Assembly: GCF_949987515.2 (NCBI RefSeq)
Contig: NC_082683.1
Coordinates: forward strand, 125,016,582 to 125,080,581
Length of the DNA: 64,000 nt
From: Delphinus delphis
Lineage: Eukaryota; Chordata; Mammalia; Artiodactyla; Delphinidae
Direction: 5' to 3'
The translations under genes were made by a program, and so were the position numbers. Shown one piece after another: positions 54,840-64,000 of this stretch (its first letter is position 1; the number at the start of each line of letters is the position of its first letter). The notes below the pieces were generated by a model that saw only the letters and a list, made by a program, of their open reading frames with translations, was not told where the DNA came from and did no database searches.

Positions 54840-56840
54840 GTTTACCTTACTGTGTTTGGGGTCTCCTTTTCACAGGCTGCAAGTTCGTAGTTCCCATTGT
54901 TTTTGGTGTCTGTCCCCAGTGGGAGAGGTTGGTTCAGCAGCTTGTGTAGGTTTCCTGGTGGAGGGGACTGGTGCTTGTGTTTTTGCTGGGTTGCGCTGGA
55001 TCTTGTCTTTCTGGTGGGCAGGTCCACGCCTGGTGGTGTGTTTTGGGGTGGCTGTGACCTTAGCTTGATTTTAGGCAGCCTCTCTGCTATTGGGTGGTGT
55101 TGCATTCTTGTCTTGCTAGTTGTTTGGCATGGGGCCTCCAGCACTGGAGTTTGCTGGCCTTTGGGTGGAGCTGGGTCATAGCATTTAGATGTAAATCTCT
55201 GGGAGAGCTCTCGCTGATTGATATTACATGGGGCCAGGAGGTCTCTGGTGGTCTAATGTCCTTAACTTGGCTCTGCCACCCCAGAGGCTCAGGCCTGACA
55301 TGAGGCTGGAGCACCAAGACCCTATCAGCCACATGGCTCAGAAGAAAAGGGAGAAGAAAATGAAGGAAAAATAATAATAAATTTAAAAAATAAAAAAAAT
55401 TATGAAAATAAAAAAATTAATAATAAAAAAAGAAGAGAGCAACCAAACCAATAAACAAATCCACCAATGGTAACAACTAAACACTAAACTAAGATAAACA
55501 TAAAAATCATAACATAAATCAAATCAAAAAAACATAAAAATCATAAACATAAAAATCAGAAACAAGTCAGTCGCAGACAGCGAACCCCAAGTCTACCGTT
55601 GCTCCCAAAGTCCACCGCCACAATTTTGGGATGATTCGTTGCCTATTCAGATATTCCACAGATGCAAGTTTCATCAAGTTGATTGTGGGGATTTAATCCA
55701 CCACTCCTGAGGCTGCACAGAGAAATTTCCCTTTCTCTTCTTTGTTCGCACAGCTCCTGGGGTTCATCTATGGTTTTGGCCCCACCTCTGCATGTAGGTC
55801 ACCCTAAGGCATCTGTTCCCTGCCTAGACACGAGGGGGTTAAAGCAGTGGCTGATTAGGGGGCTCTTGCTGAATCAGGCCTTTGGAGAGGGAGAGGTATG
55901 GTAGTTATCATTGGAATGCAGGGCGAGCCTGCAGTGGCAGAGGCCAGAGTGATGTTGCAACAGCCTGGGGTGCGCCATGTGTTCTCCCAGGGAAGTTGTC
56001 CCTAGATTATGGGACCCTGGCAGTAGCAGGCTGTACAGGCTCCCGGGGTGGGGGGTGGGGGTCGGGGGGGTAGATAATGACCTGTGCTTGCACCCAGGAT
56101 TCTTGGTGTCTGCAGCAGCAGCCCTAGCATTTCATGCCCACCTCTGGGGTCTGAGCTGATAGCCGCAGCTCGCCCCCATCTCTGAAGTTCATTTAGGTAG
56201 TGATCTGAATCCCCTTCCCTTGTGCACCCTGAAACAGTGGTCTCTTGCCTCTTAGGTAGGTCCAGACTTTTTCCCGGACTCCCTCCTGGCTAGCTGTGGC
56301 ACACTAGCCCCTTTCAGGCTGTGTTCGCGCAGTCAACCCCAGTCCTCTCTCTGGGATTTGACTTCCAAAGCCCAACCCTCAGCTCCCAGCCCCAACCTGC
56401 CCCGTCTGGTGAGCAGACAAGCCTTTCAGGCTGGTGAGTGCTAGTTGATACCGATCCTCTGTCTGGGAATCTCTCCACTTTGCCCTCTGCACCCCTGTTG
56501 CTGCGCTCTCCTCCATGGCTCTGAAGCTTCCCCCCGCCCCGCCACACCCCATCTCCGCCAGTGAAGGGGCTTCCTAGTGTGTGGAAACTTTTCCTCATTC
56601 ACAGCTCCCTCCCAGAGGTGCAGGTCCCGTCCCTATTCTTTTGTCTCTGTTTTCTTCTTTTTTCTTTTACCCTACCCAGGTATGTGGGTATTTTCTTGCC
56701 TTTTGGGAAGTCTGAGGTCTTCTGCCAGTGTTCAGTAAGTGTTCTGTAGGAGTTGTTCCATATGTAGATGTGTTTTTGATGTATTTTGGGGGAGGAAGGT
56801 GATCTCCACGTCTTACTCCTCTGCCATCTTGAAGGTCCCC
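54840..56840 (-). promoter_or_regulatory. LINE-1 5' UTR/promoter region, CpG-depleted (copy B)
   Basis: About 2 kb homologous to the 5' UTR of copy A. A YY1-like CAAGATGGC site is on the minus strand at 56,823-56,831, next to the element start. An A-rich patch with AATAATAAA and CATAAAAATCATAA units is at 55,360-55,565. A run of G tracts on the plus strand lies at 56,045-56,070. Most CpG dinucleotides seen at the equivalent places in copy A are changed to TG or CA. Promoter activity is not expected. Confidence 0.7.
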
Positions 56841-58955
56841 CAGACCAAATGGTTTTCACGAAAGACAGTTTAGTTATTTTTCTACTCTTCTCAACTGCAG
56901 TAACCAGGGCTGAGTGTAACTTTCCTGGGCAAGGATGCAGTGAGTAAGAAAAAGGAATGGTCATTTGGCACTAGTTTATGGTCCAAGAAAAATCATTGGC
57001 AGGAAAAGAAGGAAAACTGAGACTAGGGGGAACTGGCATCAGTTGATCCTACTTGACTTGAAGTAGGATCAGAGTGATTGTACTGAGGTGAGAGAATTAT
57101 AGGTCTTGTGAGGGCTATAGGACTTAAGTTGGGGACACAGTTCACAAACAAATGGATGTTTGCTCATGGTGACATGTTTGAGAAAGACAAAGAATGATTC
57201 GCTCAGAATCAGAGAAGAAGAGGTAGAACAGGGGCTAAGGTCTTTAGGCAGGATCCTGTACTGCTCTGAGTGTGTCCTTTACCAACAGAGTCTGCTGCCA
57301 GCTTTGATCATTCATCTGGCTGCTCCCACAGGACTCACACTGGCAGATGAACAGTGGAGGTAGTCACTCATATTTCGCCGTGGCCCTTCATGCCACATGG
57401 GACCTACTTGTGAGGAGCTTTGTGTTACGGCCAGCTTATCCATGCATCATCTCTCAAGTACCCAAGAAAAAACCAGAGCCAGAGCCTCCTGTCTCCTGCT
57501 CCTTCTCCAGTATCACAACCCCGCAATGCCCAACACCATACCTCTCCCTGCAGACACAAGCTTGCTCAGAGTCCCACACAAGCCCTGTCTCATGGGCCTT
57601 TGCCCTCAAATGCGACACCTAATAAGAATGACAAAATATCTGTCACCACAGCTTCTGTCAGAGTCCCAATTCAGCCTTTTCCCACTGTCTTTATCCCTTT
57701 GTGTCCTCCAACCCCTGATCTGCTCTTCTCTGGGCACAGGGCCAGACCCAATCATTGAAACTCATGACTCCTTTGTGTTCTGTATTAATCAGATGACCTC
57801 CATTCGGCACAGTCGGCTTCCTTTCATCTACTTTTTTTTTTTTTTAATGTTTAGATCTTGCTTCTGTCACACCATTTTGTTTTTTAAGAGTTCTCAGTGT
57901 GCATGTCTTTAAGCTGAGAATGACTTCTGAGTCTTGGAAATGTATTGCCAGCTACAGAAGCTTCCTGATCATAAATTCAGGGCAACAATCTGGTATCTGA
58001 TAATAGGAACCCCAGAGGAATAGCAAATGTTGCCCTCCTCTGGGTTTCCCCAGATGTTTGGCAGTGAGGTCCCACCTGGAGTTTGAGAAGGAGGAAAGAC
58101 TTTTCTGAAAGCACTGCTTGATCCAGTCAGTTCTTGTCTGGCACGAACTCTTTGCATGTCTGTAAATCTACTGTAGGTACTGAGGGGAGGGGAAGGAGAG
58201 TGAAGGCCCAGTCTTCTCCCACTTACTTCTCAGTGCTTAACACCTGGCAGCTACTCCACACTGTTTGTGTGCCTCCTCCACTCTGCAGGTGAACACCCAG
58301 ACTGCAGCCGAGGGTCCGTACAACTGAAGTTGCTTTTCCCAAAGTGAAGAACCCCCACCTCAGTGGGCTCTCAGTAAGTCTCAGAAATCAACCCAATGCT
58401 ATGCCAATCTCTCCCGTCATCCAGGGATCCCCTGGCTTTGATACCCACCACAGGCCCTCATACACAGCTTCCTCATCCCTGCCAGCGGTTGTTAAGGCCC
58501 AAATACCACCACTGACCACTCCTTCCCTCATCCGCTCCAGGCAATCTCATTCATTTCAGATCACCTCAGTTCAGAAAGGCCAACAAGAGATGAGCACCTT
58601 GCTTCTGCCATAGCAACAGGAACTAAACAAACAGGGTGTTGGAGCAGAATTTCAGTGAGAAGTCTGTCTTTTCCTTCAGGTGTTTGTTGAGGGCAGACCC
58701 TGCCAACTCTGAATGCTCAGCCTCCGGCACCGCCCTGGCATTCAGAAGGCTCAAAAAGGTTAACAAGGATCATAACTATAACTTTGAACTTTTGGGTACC
58801 ATTGCACCTGTCCTGGGTATTAGGTTGTGGAAACCACATTGACTAACTGGATGTCAAATGAGAAAGACTAGGAAGAGAAATGGCCTAGAGACCATAGGAT
58901 ACGAGAGAGTGTTGAAGTCTGATTTAGCATATAATGGCCCAAGTTGGGAACAGAG
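56841..58955. other. No recognised feature
   Basis: About 2.1 kb right of LINE-1 copy B, the longest stretch without a repeat that I can name. The longest frames (57,397-57,912, 171 codons; 57,420-57,758, 112 codons) overlap each other in the same region and show no domain, so they look like chance frames in a C-rich stretch. A T run lies at 57,833-57,846. Old L2 pieces may be hidden in 57,470-57,760. Confidence 0.4.
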
Positions 58956-58959
58956 AATG

Positions 58960-59300
58960 TTAAATGGAACATGACAGTTGTTTTCAAATACTTGAGAATG
59001 GCCATATAGGGGGAGTTCAGTCTTATTTTAGCTAGTCCCCAGTGTGGGGGGGAGGAGAGAAATAGGACCAATAGGTAAAAGTTATAGGGAAGCAATTTTC
59101 AGCTCAATATAAAAACACTTTTCTAACAATTGGAGTGGTTCAAAATGGATCACACTGTATTACGGATTAGTGACTGTCCCACCACTGGAGATGTTCAAGT
59201 TGGCAGTAAAACCCACTCTAGAGAGGATTTCTAAATTGATTAGTATAAAGGAGCAGATGATCTCTGAAGTTCCCACTGATTCTAATTTCTTATGATCATC
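58960..59300 (+). repeat. L3/CR1-like LINE 3' end
   Basis: A fairly well kept copy in sense: 'acatgacagttgttttcaaa', 'tacttgagaatggccatata', 'aataggaccaataggtaaaa', 'agcaattttcagctcaatat', 'cttttctaacaattggagtg', 'gtcccaccactggagatgtt', 'caagttggcagtaaaaccca', and an end of 'gatgatctctgaagttccca' and 'ctgattctaat'. The element end phrase is a hallmark of the CR1/L3 clade. No ORF is kept. Confidence 0.75.
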
Positions 59301-60260
59301 ATATCAAGGAAAAAAGGAAAAAAATGGAAGGTGAAGTTCAGTACAGTCGCACATTTGTTGATCCTCCATGATATGCCGTGATTTTGTGGTTATTGGGTCA
59401 GGTGCTGGGCAGAGCTGTGGAGTTACAAAGAATAAGATGAGAGTTCTGGATTCATTCATTCATTCCTCCATTGATGTAACAATAAATGGAACTCGATACA
59501 AGAAACAAATAGCAATAGTGTCATTAATTCTACCTGAGTAGGTTGGTAAGAACTTTAAAGTTGAGATGGCACCCTGGTAGAGCTTTTTAGAGGTATAAAT
59601 TATCCCCAGGGAAGTCATTCTAAAGAGATGGGGTTCCCCACGCCAGGCACCAAAAGAGACCGGAAAGGTCTTGTTCTATGTGCAGACATACCTTCCCACA
59701 TGTACAGAAAATGCCAGCAGGACAAATGTACGCCCATCACAGGCAAGTTAAGTCAAGTAGCAAAACTGGACCCAAACAGCAGAAAATGTAGTGGTGGCGT
59801 AAAGAGACATGACCCCGTAAATAATAATTTTAAAAAGTTTTCTCAAATGAAGGCCTGCCAAAGAGAGCCCAAGATTTCTGGGAAGGCTTCCACCTCTTCT
59901 CTCCTTCAGCAGCCTGTTCCAAGTTCTCTAAGGACTGAGTCTTCTTTCTTCTCTTTATCACCCAGCTCTCCTTGATGAAACTTGATGAGAACAAAAACCT
60001 TAGGCTTTTTCCATTTGAATCACGATATAATGGATGACGTGAGGGGCATGGAGAGGGGACATCTGAAAAGAGATTCTATGCTAGAAGCAGAATTTAAAAT
60101 ATTTCACAGGTTATTACATACTAGTACCCACGAAGTCAAGAAAGTCTGGCTTACACTACCTCTGTGTTAATTTGTTTAGGGTTTTTGTTGTTGTTGTTTT
60201 TATTTTTACTTTATTTCCTGCCTTAGTGAGACCTCTCTGTAAACTGTCTTTTCCATTCAA
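59301..60260. other. No recognised feature
   Basis: About 960 bases with no gene recognised. A 115-codon frame at 59,628-59,975 (plus) has no domain. A TTG-rich patch lies at 60,186-60,198. Confidence 0.4.
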
Positions 60261-60261
60261 C

Positions 60262-60460
60262 CTCACATATAATTATTGAGCACCTGTTATGCATATTTCC
60301 ACCATGCTCTATCTATATCTCTCACCGGTCACTCAATCATTCATTCACAAATCGTGGTTAAACCACATACCATGTGCCAAGCACTGTTTAGAACAAATGA
60401 TATAACAGTGAACAAAACAAGACAAAAACCCCATCCCTCACAGAAATTTCTCTTCTGTGT
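60262..60460 (-). repeat. L2 LINE 3' end, possibly two fragments
   Basis: 'attattgagcacctgttatg' (60,270), then 'caatcattcattcacaaatc', 'ataccatgtgccaagcactg', 'tgatataacagtgaacaaaa' and 'ccccatccctcacagaaatt' (60,335-60,455) are the antisense L2 terminus. Confidence 0.7.
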
Positions 60461-60885
60461 TCCCTCTGTCACCTTTCTCAGCCCCGAACCTTGAGTACAA
60501 TACAGAACACATCTTTTGAAACTGCATTCTCCAAGTAGGTCGTCTTCTTGATCTGCCCACTCTGGATAAAACTTTGACTATAGTTCTCAGTTAGAGCTCA
60601 ACAGATTCAGAAAGTTATTTATAATTCTATCTGAAGGGTATTTTAACTAAGGACTTTATGAAAATACCACCGAAGGTGGTTGAACTTCTTAGTATTACAT
60701 TACAATTTATAGAAAATTAAATTCTTGGTCTCTGCTTCCATATTTGCTATAATTTCCTAGTTTAAGTGTCCTCACCAATTGATTTCTAAAAATATATCTC
60801 TTCTCTCAACTCTACTGAAGACCAGACTCCACTTAATGGCCAGGCAGAAATGCCTTACCTGACAGCTTCCTGTGTCTTTCTGGGA
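60461..60885. other. No recognised feature
   Basis: No gene or named repeat recognised. Confidence 0.35.
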
Positions 60886-60889
60886 CTCT

Positions 60890-61075
60890 GGCTGCTCTCT
60901 TAATGTCTCTGTGTCTCGGTTGCTCATCTGTAAAATTACCTAATAATAGTAACTACCTCATAGGATTAGAGTGATGGTCAAATGAATTAAACTTGCTTTA
61001 AACTTGAATGAAAATCCTTTAAAGGGGAAATAATTTTAATAAGTGTTAGCTAATGTTTACTGTTGTTGTTGCTCC
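60890..61075 (+). repeat. MIR SINE
   Basis: Sense MIR: 'tctctgtgtctcggttgctc', 'atctgtaaaattacctaata', 'atagtaactacctcatagga', 'ttagagtgatggtcaaatga', 'attaa', then 'aataagtgttagctaatgtt'. Confidence 0.8.
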
Positions 61076-61159
61076 CTTGACCCTTTGCCTGTTCTATGGT
61101 TTTACTGTTTCAAATCCAAAGGCCACAAAGTATAGTGTTTGGCTATAGCAGACACCAAA

Positions 61160-61400
61160 TAACACATAGAATTAATTAACAAGTTGGTACATGAAACATG
61201 AGTCCTGTCCTTAAGAAATTCACAATCTGTAGGAGAAGCAGACACATACGCAACCCACTATACCAAGAGTCAATCTGTAGAAGACCGTACAACAATAGTA
61301 TGAGATGCTAAGGGAGGTATGAATTCTTCCCGGAAAGATTAGAGAGGATAACACCAAGGAGACTTGACAGTGAGATCAGACCTAAAGTCTGTATTGTCTG
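61160..61400 (-). repeat. L2 LINE fragment, antisense
   Basis: 'gagtcctgtccttaagaaat', 'tcacaatctgtaggagaagc', 'agacacatacgcaacccact', 'atgagatgctaagggaggta', 'gtgagatcagacctaaagtc' follow the antisense order of the L2 3' region. Diverged. Confidence 0.55.
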
Positions 61401-62053
61401 ACTCCCTACTGGGGTGTCTCACCTGGCAGATAGTATTTGTTCAACCTCTATTCAGAACAAATGATGAATGCCACGTGGGGAAAGGGAGTCAGAGAAAGGA
61501 CCCATTCATTCCCTAATGAATGGGACCCAAGCCTCGGACATGAAGATTCCACACAGCAGTTTTCCACCCAAACGCTGAAGGTATCCAAGCTTGCCCCAGC
61601 CGTTAAGAATGCAACTGATAAACATCTCTTATTACTGGAGCGTGACTCTAAAGTGTGTCACCCTCTTTCCGGGCCACTTACCAAAATAACCTTTCAAACT
61701 ACACTTTGTACTTTCCCTTATTAAATCCTAACACAAGTCATGGTCTTGTTCCATACACTGCCAGATTTAAAGTTCCCTCTTAATTGAATGCCTCTCAGAG
61801 CTGTCACACCCCAAGCACCACATACCCCTATCCCACTGTTATAGAGAGAAAATGGAAGTGCCCATGTCTGGGGGTCACGTCAAGGAGACAGTGATGACTG
61901 TGGGCACTCGCTGGGTAAGTACACAGAGTATGCCCGAGGGATGGATCTTCCACACAAGACAGGTTTTCAGGAACTAGGAGAAAACACCACCTCCAACTCA
62001 TGCAGGACAACGTTATTTGTGGTTAAGAATTAGTTCACACAAAACCAAATGTC
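61401..62053. other. No recognised feature
   Basis: No gene or named repeat. The frame at 61,437-61,724 (95 codons) has no domain. Confidence 0.4.
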
Positions 62054-62069
62054 AAAAGTACATATAAGT

Positions 62070-62400
62070 GCTGCAATGAACATTGGGGTGCATGTGTCCT
62101 TTTGAATTATGGTTTTCTCAGGGTATATGCCGAGTAGTGGAATTGCTGGGTCATATGGTAGTTCTATTTTTAGTTTTTTAAGGAACCTTCATACTGTTCT
62201 CCACAGTGGCTGTATCAATTTACATTTCCACCAACAGTGCAAGAGGGTTCCCTTTCTCCACACCTGCTCCAGCATTTATTGTTTGTAGATTTTTTATTAT
62301 GGTCATTCTGACAGGTGTGAAATGATACCTCATTGTAGTTTTGATTTGCATTTCTCTAATAATTATTGATGCTGAACATTTTTCATGTGCCTCTCGGCCA
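62070..62400 (-). pseudogene. LINE-1 ORF2 segment, inverted 5' part
   Basis: Minus-strand ORF2 sequence equivalent to the region around the cysteine-rich knuckle in the other copies. Plus-strand phrases such as 'tatatgccgagtagtggaat' and 'caacagtgcaagagggttcc' match those of copies A and B. No frame is kept. Confidence 0.85.
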
Positions 62401-62495
62401 ATTACTCAGCCATAAAAAGGAAAGAAATTGGGTCATTTGTAGAGATGTGGATGGACCTAGAGTCTGTCATACAGAATGAAATAAGTCAGAAAGAG
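62401..62495 (+). pseudogene. LINE-1 ORF2 C-terminal end, 3' part of inverted copy
   Basis: Starts 'attactcagccataaaaagg' (encodes YSAIKR in the other copies) and runs to the ORF2 end. A further ~375 bp of 3' UTR and tail follow to 62,870. Confidence 0.8.
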
Positions 62496-62886
62496 AAAAA
62501 CAGATATCGTATATTAATGCATATATGTGGACTCTAGAAAAATGGCACAGATGAACCTATTTGCAGTGCAGGAATAGAGACACAGACATAGAGAACGGAC
62601 ATGTGGACACAGTGGGGGAAGGGGAGGGTGGGATGAATTGGGAGGTTAGGATTGAGATGTACACACTACCCTGCATAAAATAGCTAGCAGGAACATGTTA
62701 TAAAGCACAGGAATCTCAGCTCGGTGCTCTGTGACGACCTAGATGGGTGGGTTGCAGGGGAGGGAGGTCCAAGAGAGAGGGGATAAAGGTATACATATAG
62801 CTGATTAACTTCATTGTATAGCAGAAACTAACACAACATTGTAAAGCAATTATACTCCAATAAAAGGAAAAAAAGTACGTATAAGT

Positions 62887-63060
62887 AACCTTTAAAGAAA
62901 TGTGAGAAGAGCACTGAATCCCATACATTAGTCTGTGGAGCAGTCATCAGTGGGCTGTAGAAAACTACCTGAGGAGCTTGGGACAAATACAGGTTTCTAG
63001 ACCCACCACCTCCAAAGGTTCAGATTCAGAACATTCAGAAATCAGTATGCTTAACAAGAC
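62887..63060. other. No recognised feature
   Basis: Short unique-looking stretch between the LINE-1 and the SINE. Confidence 0.35.
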
Positions 63061-63061
63061 T

Positions 63062-63217
63062 CCAAAGAGATTCTTCTCTTTTTTTTTTTTTCTTACTGCA
63101 CTGAGAGACTTGTGGGATCTTAGTTCCCCCACCACGGATTGAACTCAGGCCCACAGCAGTGAAAGTGCCAAGTCCTAACCACTGGACCACCAGGGAACTC
63201 ACCAAAGAGGTTCTTCT
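63062..63217 (-). mobile_element. Short tRNA-type cetartiodactyl SINE, minus strand
   Basis: The body is 63,078-63,201, read from the plus strand as a T-run (63,079-63,091), 'gagagacttgtgggatctta', 'gttcccccaccacggattga', and 'ctaaccactggaccaccagg'. It is a related but shorter and more diverged form than the 200-bp CHR copies. The duplication ccaaagagattcttct (63,062-63,077) matches ccaaagaggttcttct (63,202-63,217) with one mismatch. Confidence 0.85.
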
Positions 63218-64000
63218 GTGTGGGCATGTTTGGTAGCCCCCCGACCAGAGACATCTGTGCACAGTCATCAAGACAGTCAAGGCCAAGGTGAATTCATCAG
63301 CCTCCTCTGGACCTGGCGCTGAGATGGACAGTCTATAATTTCCCCTTAGCCTCAGCTGCAAGCAGCACAGCAGTGACCAGGAAAGCTACCCTGTGTGTGT
63401 TTATTTGCAGGCAGTGTGCCACACCATTTGACTGTTTTCAGCAGCATTGCTCCCACAGGCTGGGAGGTCATGACCAATTTTCTTTGACACTTAAGAGATT
63501 TTTACTGCTGCTTTTCAAAGAGCTGAGTAAAAGCTTCAAAGGCACAGAAGAAATATGTCTTATCAGAGGTGTGACTGTAGAAATGGTTTCTAGGTAGAGT
63601 GGGAGGGGTATCCAGGGTTCAAAGAAGTTTTGAAGATCACACCTTAGAAGAGCCTGTGATTCAGATTCCTCCTCCAAATGTTCTTCTGTGTTGAAATTTT
63701 TCATTGTCCTCCCATCTTATTCACTCCAAGATGGTAACATAAGGAAGCAGGCAGGCTAAAGATGAGGCACAGGTGTGGGAAACTTCTGTTTTTGTGACTC
63801 CATAAATACAGAGGGAAATATGTAGAGTCTCTCCACCTGTTTTTCCAGGCCTGCCTCCTTCCCCTTTGTAGGGCATGTTCCCACTGGGGGCCCAATGTAA
63901 TAAGTTAACTGAAGGGTGTGAGGGTGGAGAAGCAGAGCAGTTTAATGGGGGAAACAGAATGTGAAGTCAAGAGGGATAGGTTGTAATTTTAAGTATGGTG
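63218..64000. other. No recognised feature
   Basis: About 780 bases to the right edge. No gene or named repeat recognised; frames of 64-78 codons have no domain. Confidence 0.4.

Larger units (their letters stand above)
49725..56840 (-). mobile_element. Near full-length LINE-1 (copy B), minus strand
   Basis: About 7.1 kb, colinear with copy A. On the minus strand: 5' UTR (56,840 to about 54,840), ORF1 (54,836-53,956), ORF2 (53,897-50,114), 3' UTR and an A-rich tail read as T's at 49,725-49,735. The 5' end carries the expected ggaccttcaagatggcagag start. I could find no clear target-site duplication at the two ends. Both ORFs are broken by frameshifts or substitutions. Many CpG sites kept in copy A have become TG/CA here, so copy B looks older or more heavily methylated. 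Confidence 0.95.
62054..62886 (+). mobile_element. LINE-1 with 5' inversion (twin priming)
   Basis: The element is 62,070-62,870. The left part (62,070-62,400) is LINE-1 ORF2 sequence on the minus strand; the right part (62,401-62,870) is the ORF2 end, 3' UTR and short A-rich tail on the plus strand. The switch is sharp at 62,400/62,401. The whole unit is bracketed by aaaagtacatataagt (62,054-62,069) and aaaagtacgtataagt (62,871-62,886), a 16-bp duplication with one difference, so it arose in a single insertion. Confidence 0.95.

Noticed and set aside
57397..57912. A 171-codon open frame, plus strand
   Set aside because: It has no domain and no conserved motif, overlaps two other frames of similar length in the same C-rich stretch, and ends in a poly-F run from a T tract. 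It looks like chance.
1..64000. CRISPR arrays, operons, integrases, phage or plasmid features
   Set aside because: No regularly spaced repeats with spacers, no bacterial ribosome binding sites or gene packing. The repeats are typical of a placental mammal nuclear genome.

Overview
This is a stretch of nuclear DNA from a mammal, almost certainly a cetacean and probably a toothed whale. The strongest pointer is seven good copies of the young tRNA-Glu-derived CHR-type SINE ('gcttccctggtggcgcagtgg...'), accompanied by a cetartiodactyl mariner MITE and a whale/ruminant-type LINE-1. Beneath these lies the usual placental background of MIR, L2, L3/CR1, MER5A, MER20, MER2, L1M and MaLR-like LTR fragments. 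I found no host protein-coding exon, tRNA, rRNA or other cellular gene. Open frames longer than about 100 codons either belong to LINE-1, run through SINE copies, or look like chance frames. The window reads as intergenic DNA or a deep intron.

Layout. 1-14,500: the end of an LTR at the left edge, then old repeats (L1M 3' ends, L3/CR1, MIRs) with three SINE insertions at about 4.8, 5.9 and 13.2 kb. 14,531-24,519: a LINE-1 cluster, made of a 1.2-kb 5'-truncated copy on the plus strand facing a near full-length 7.1-kb copy on the minus strand (17,209-24,519) that carries a SINE in its ORF2. 24,520-49,700: mostly old repeats (L2, mariner MITE, MER20, MER5A, MER2, LTR fragments, MIRs), a TG/CG tract at 43.86 kb, and SINEs at 32.8, 36.6 and 47.0 kb. 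49,725-56,840: a second near full-length LINE-1, also minus strand. 56,841-64,000: mixed unique and old repeat sequence, including a good L3/CR1 3' end, a LINE-1 copy rearranged by 5' inversion (62,070-62,870) and a short tRNA-type SINE at 63.1 kb.

The elements do not form a working pathway. Both large LINE-1 copies are dead: frames are broken in both, and the second also carries substitutions in its endonuclease, reverse transcriptase and zinc-knuckle motifs. LINE-1 machinery from elsewhere in the genome is the probable source of the SINE insertions, as their A-rich tails and target-site duplications indicate. I looked for an undescribed system and did not find a convincing one. The points worth checking are structural: the directly repeated LINE-1 pair, the facing LINE-1 3' ends, the CpG-rich LINE-1 5' UTR, the 5'-inverted LINE-1, an unnamed inverted repeat pair near 10.5-11.2 kb, and the Z-DNA-prone tract. 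Repeat family names come from memory of consensus sequences and were not confirmed by a database search. Boundaries of old repeats are approximate.
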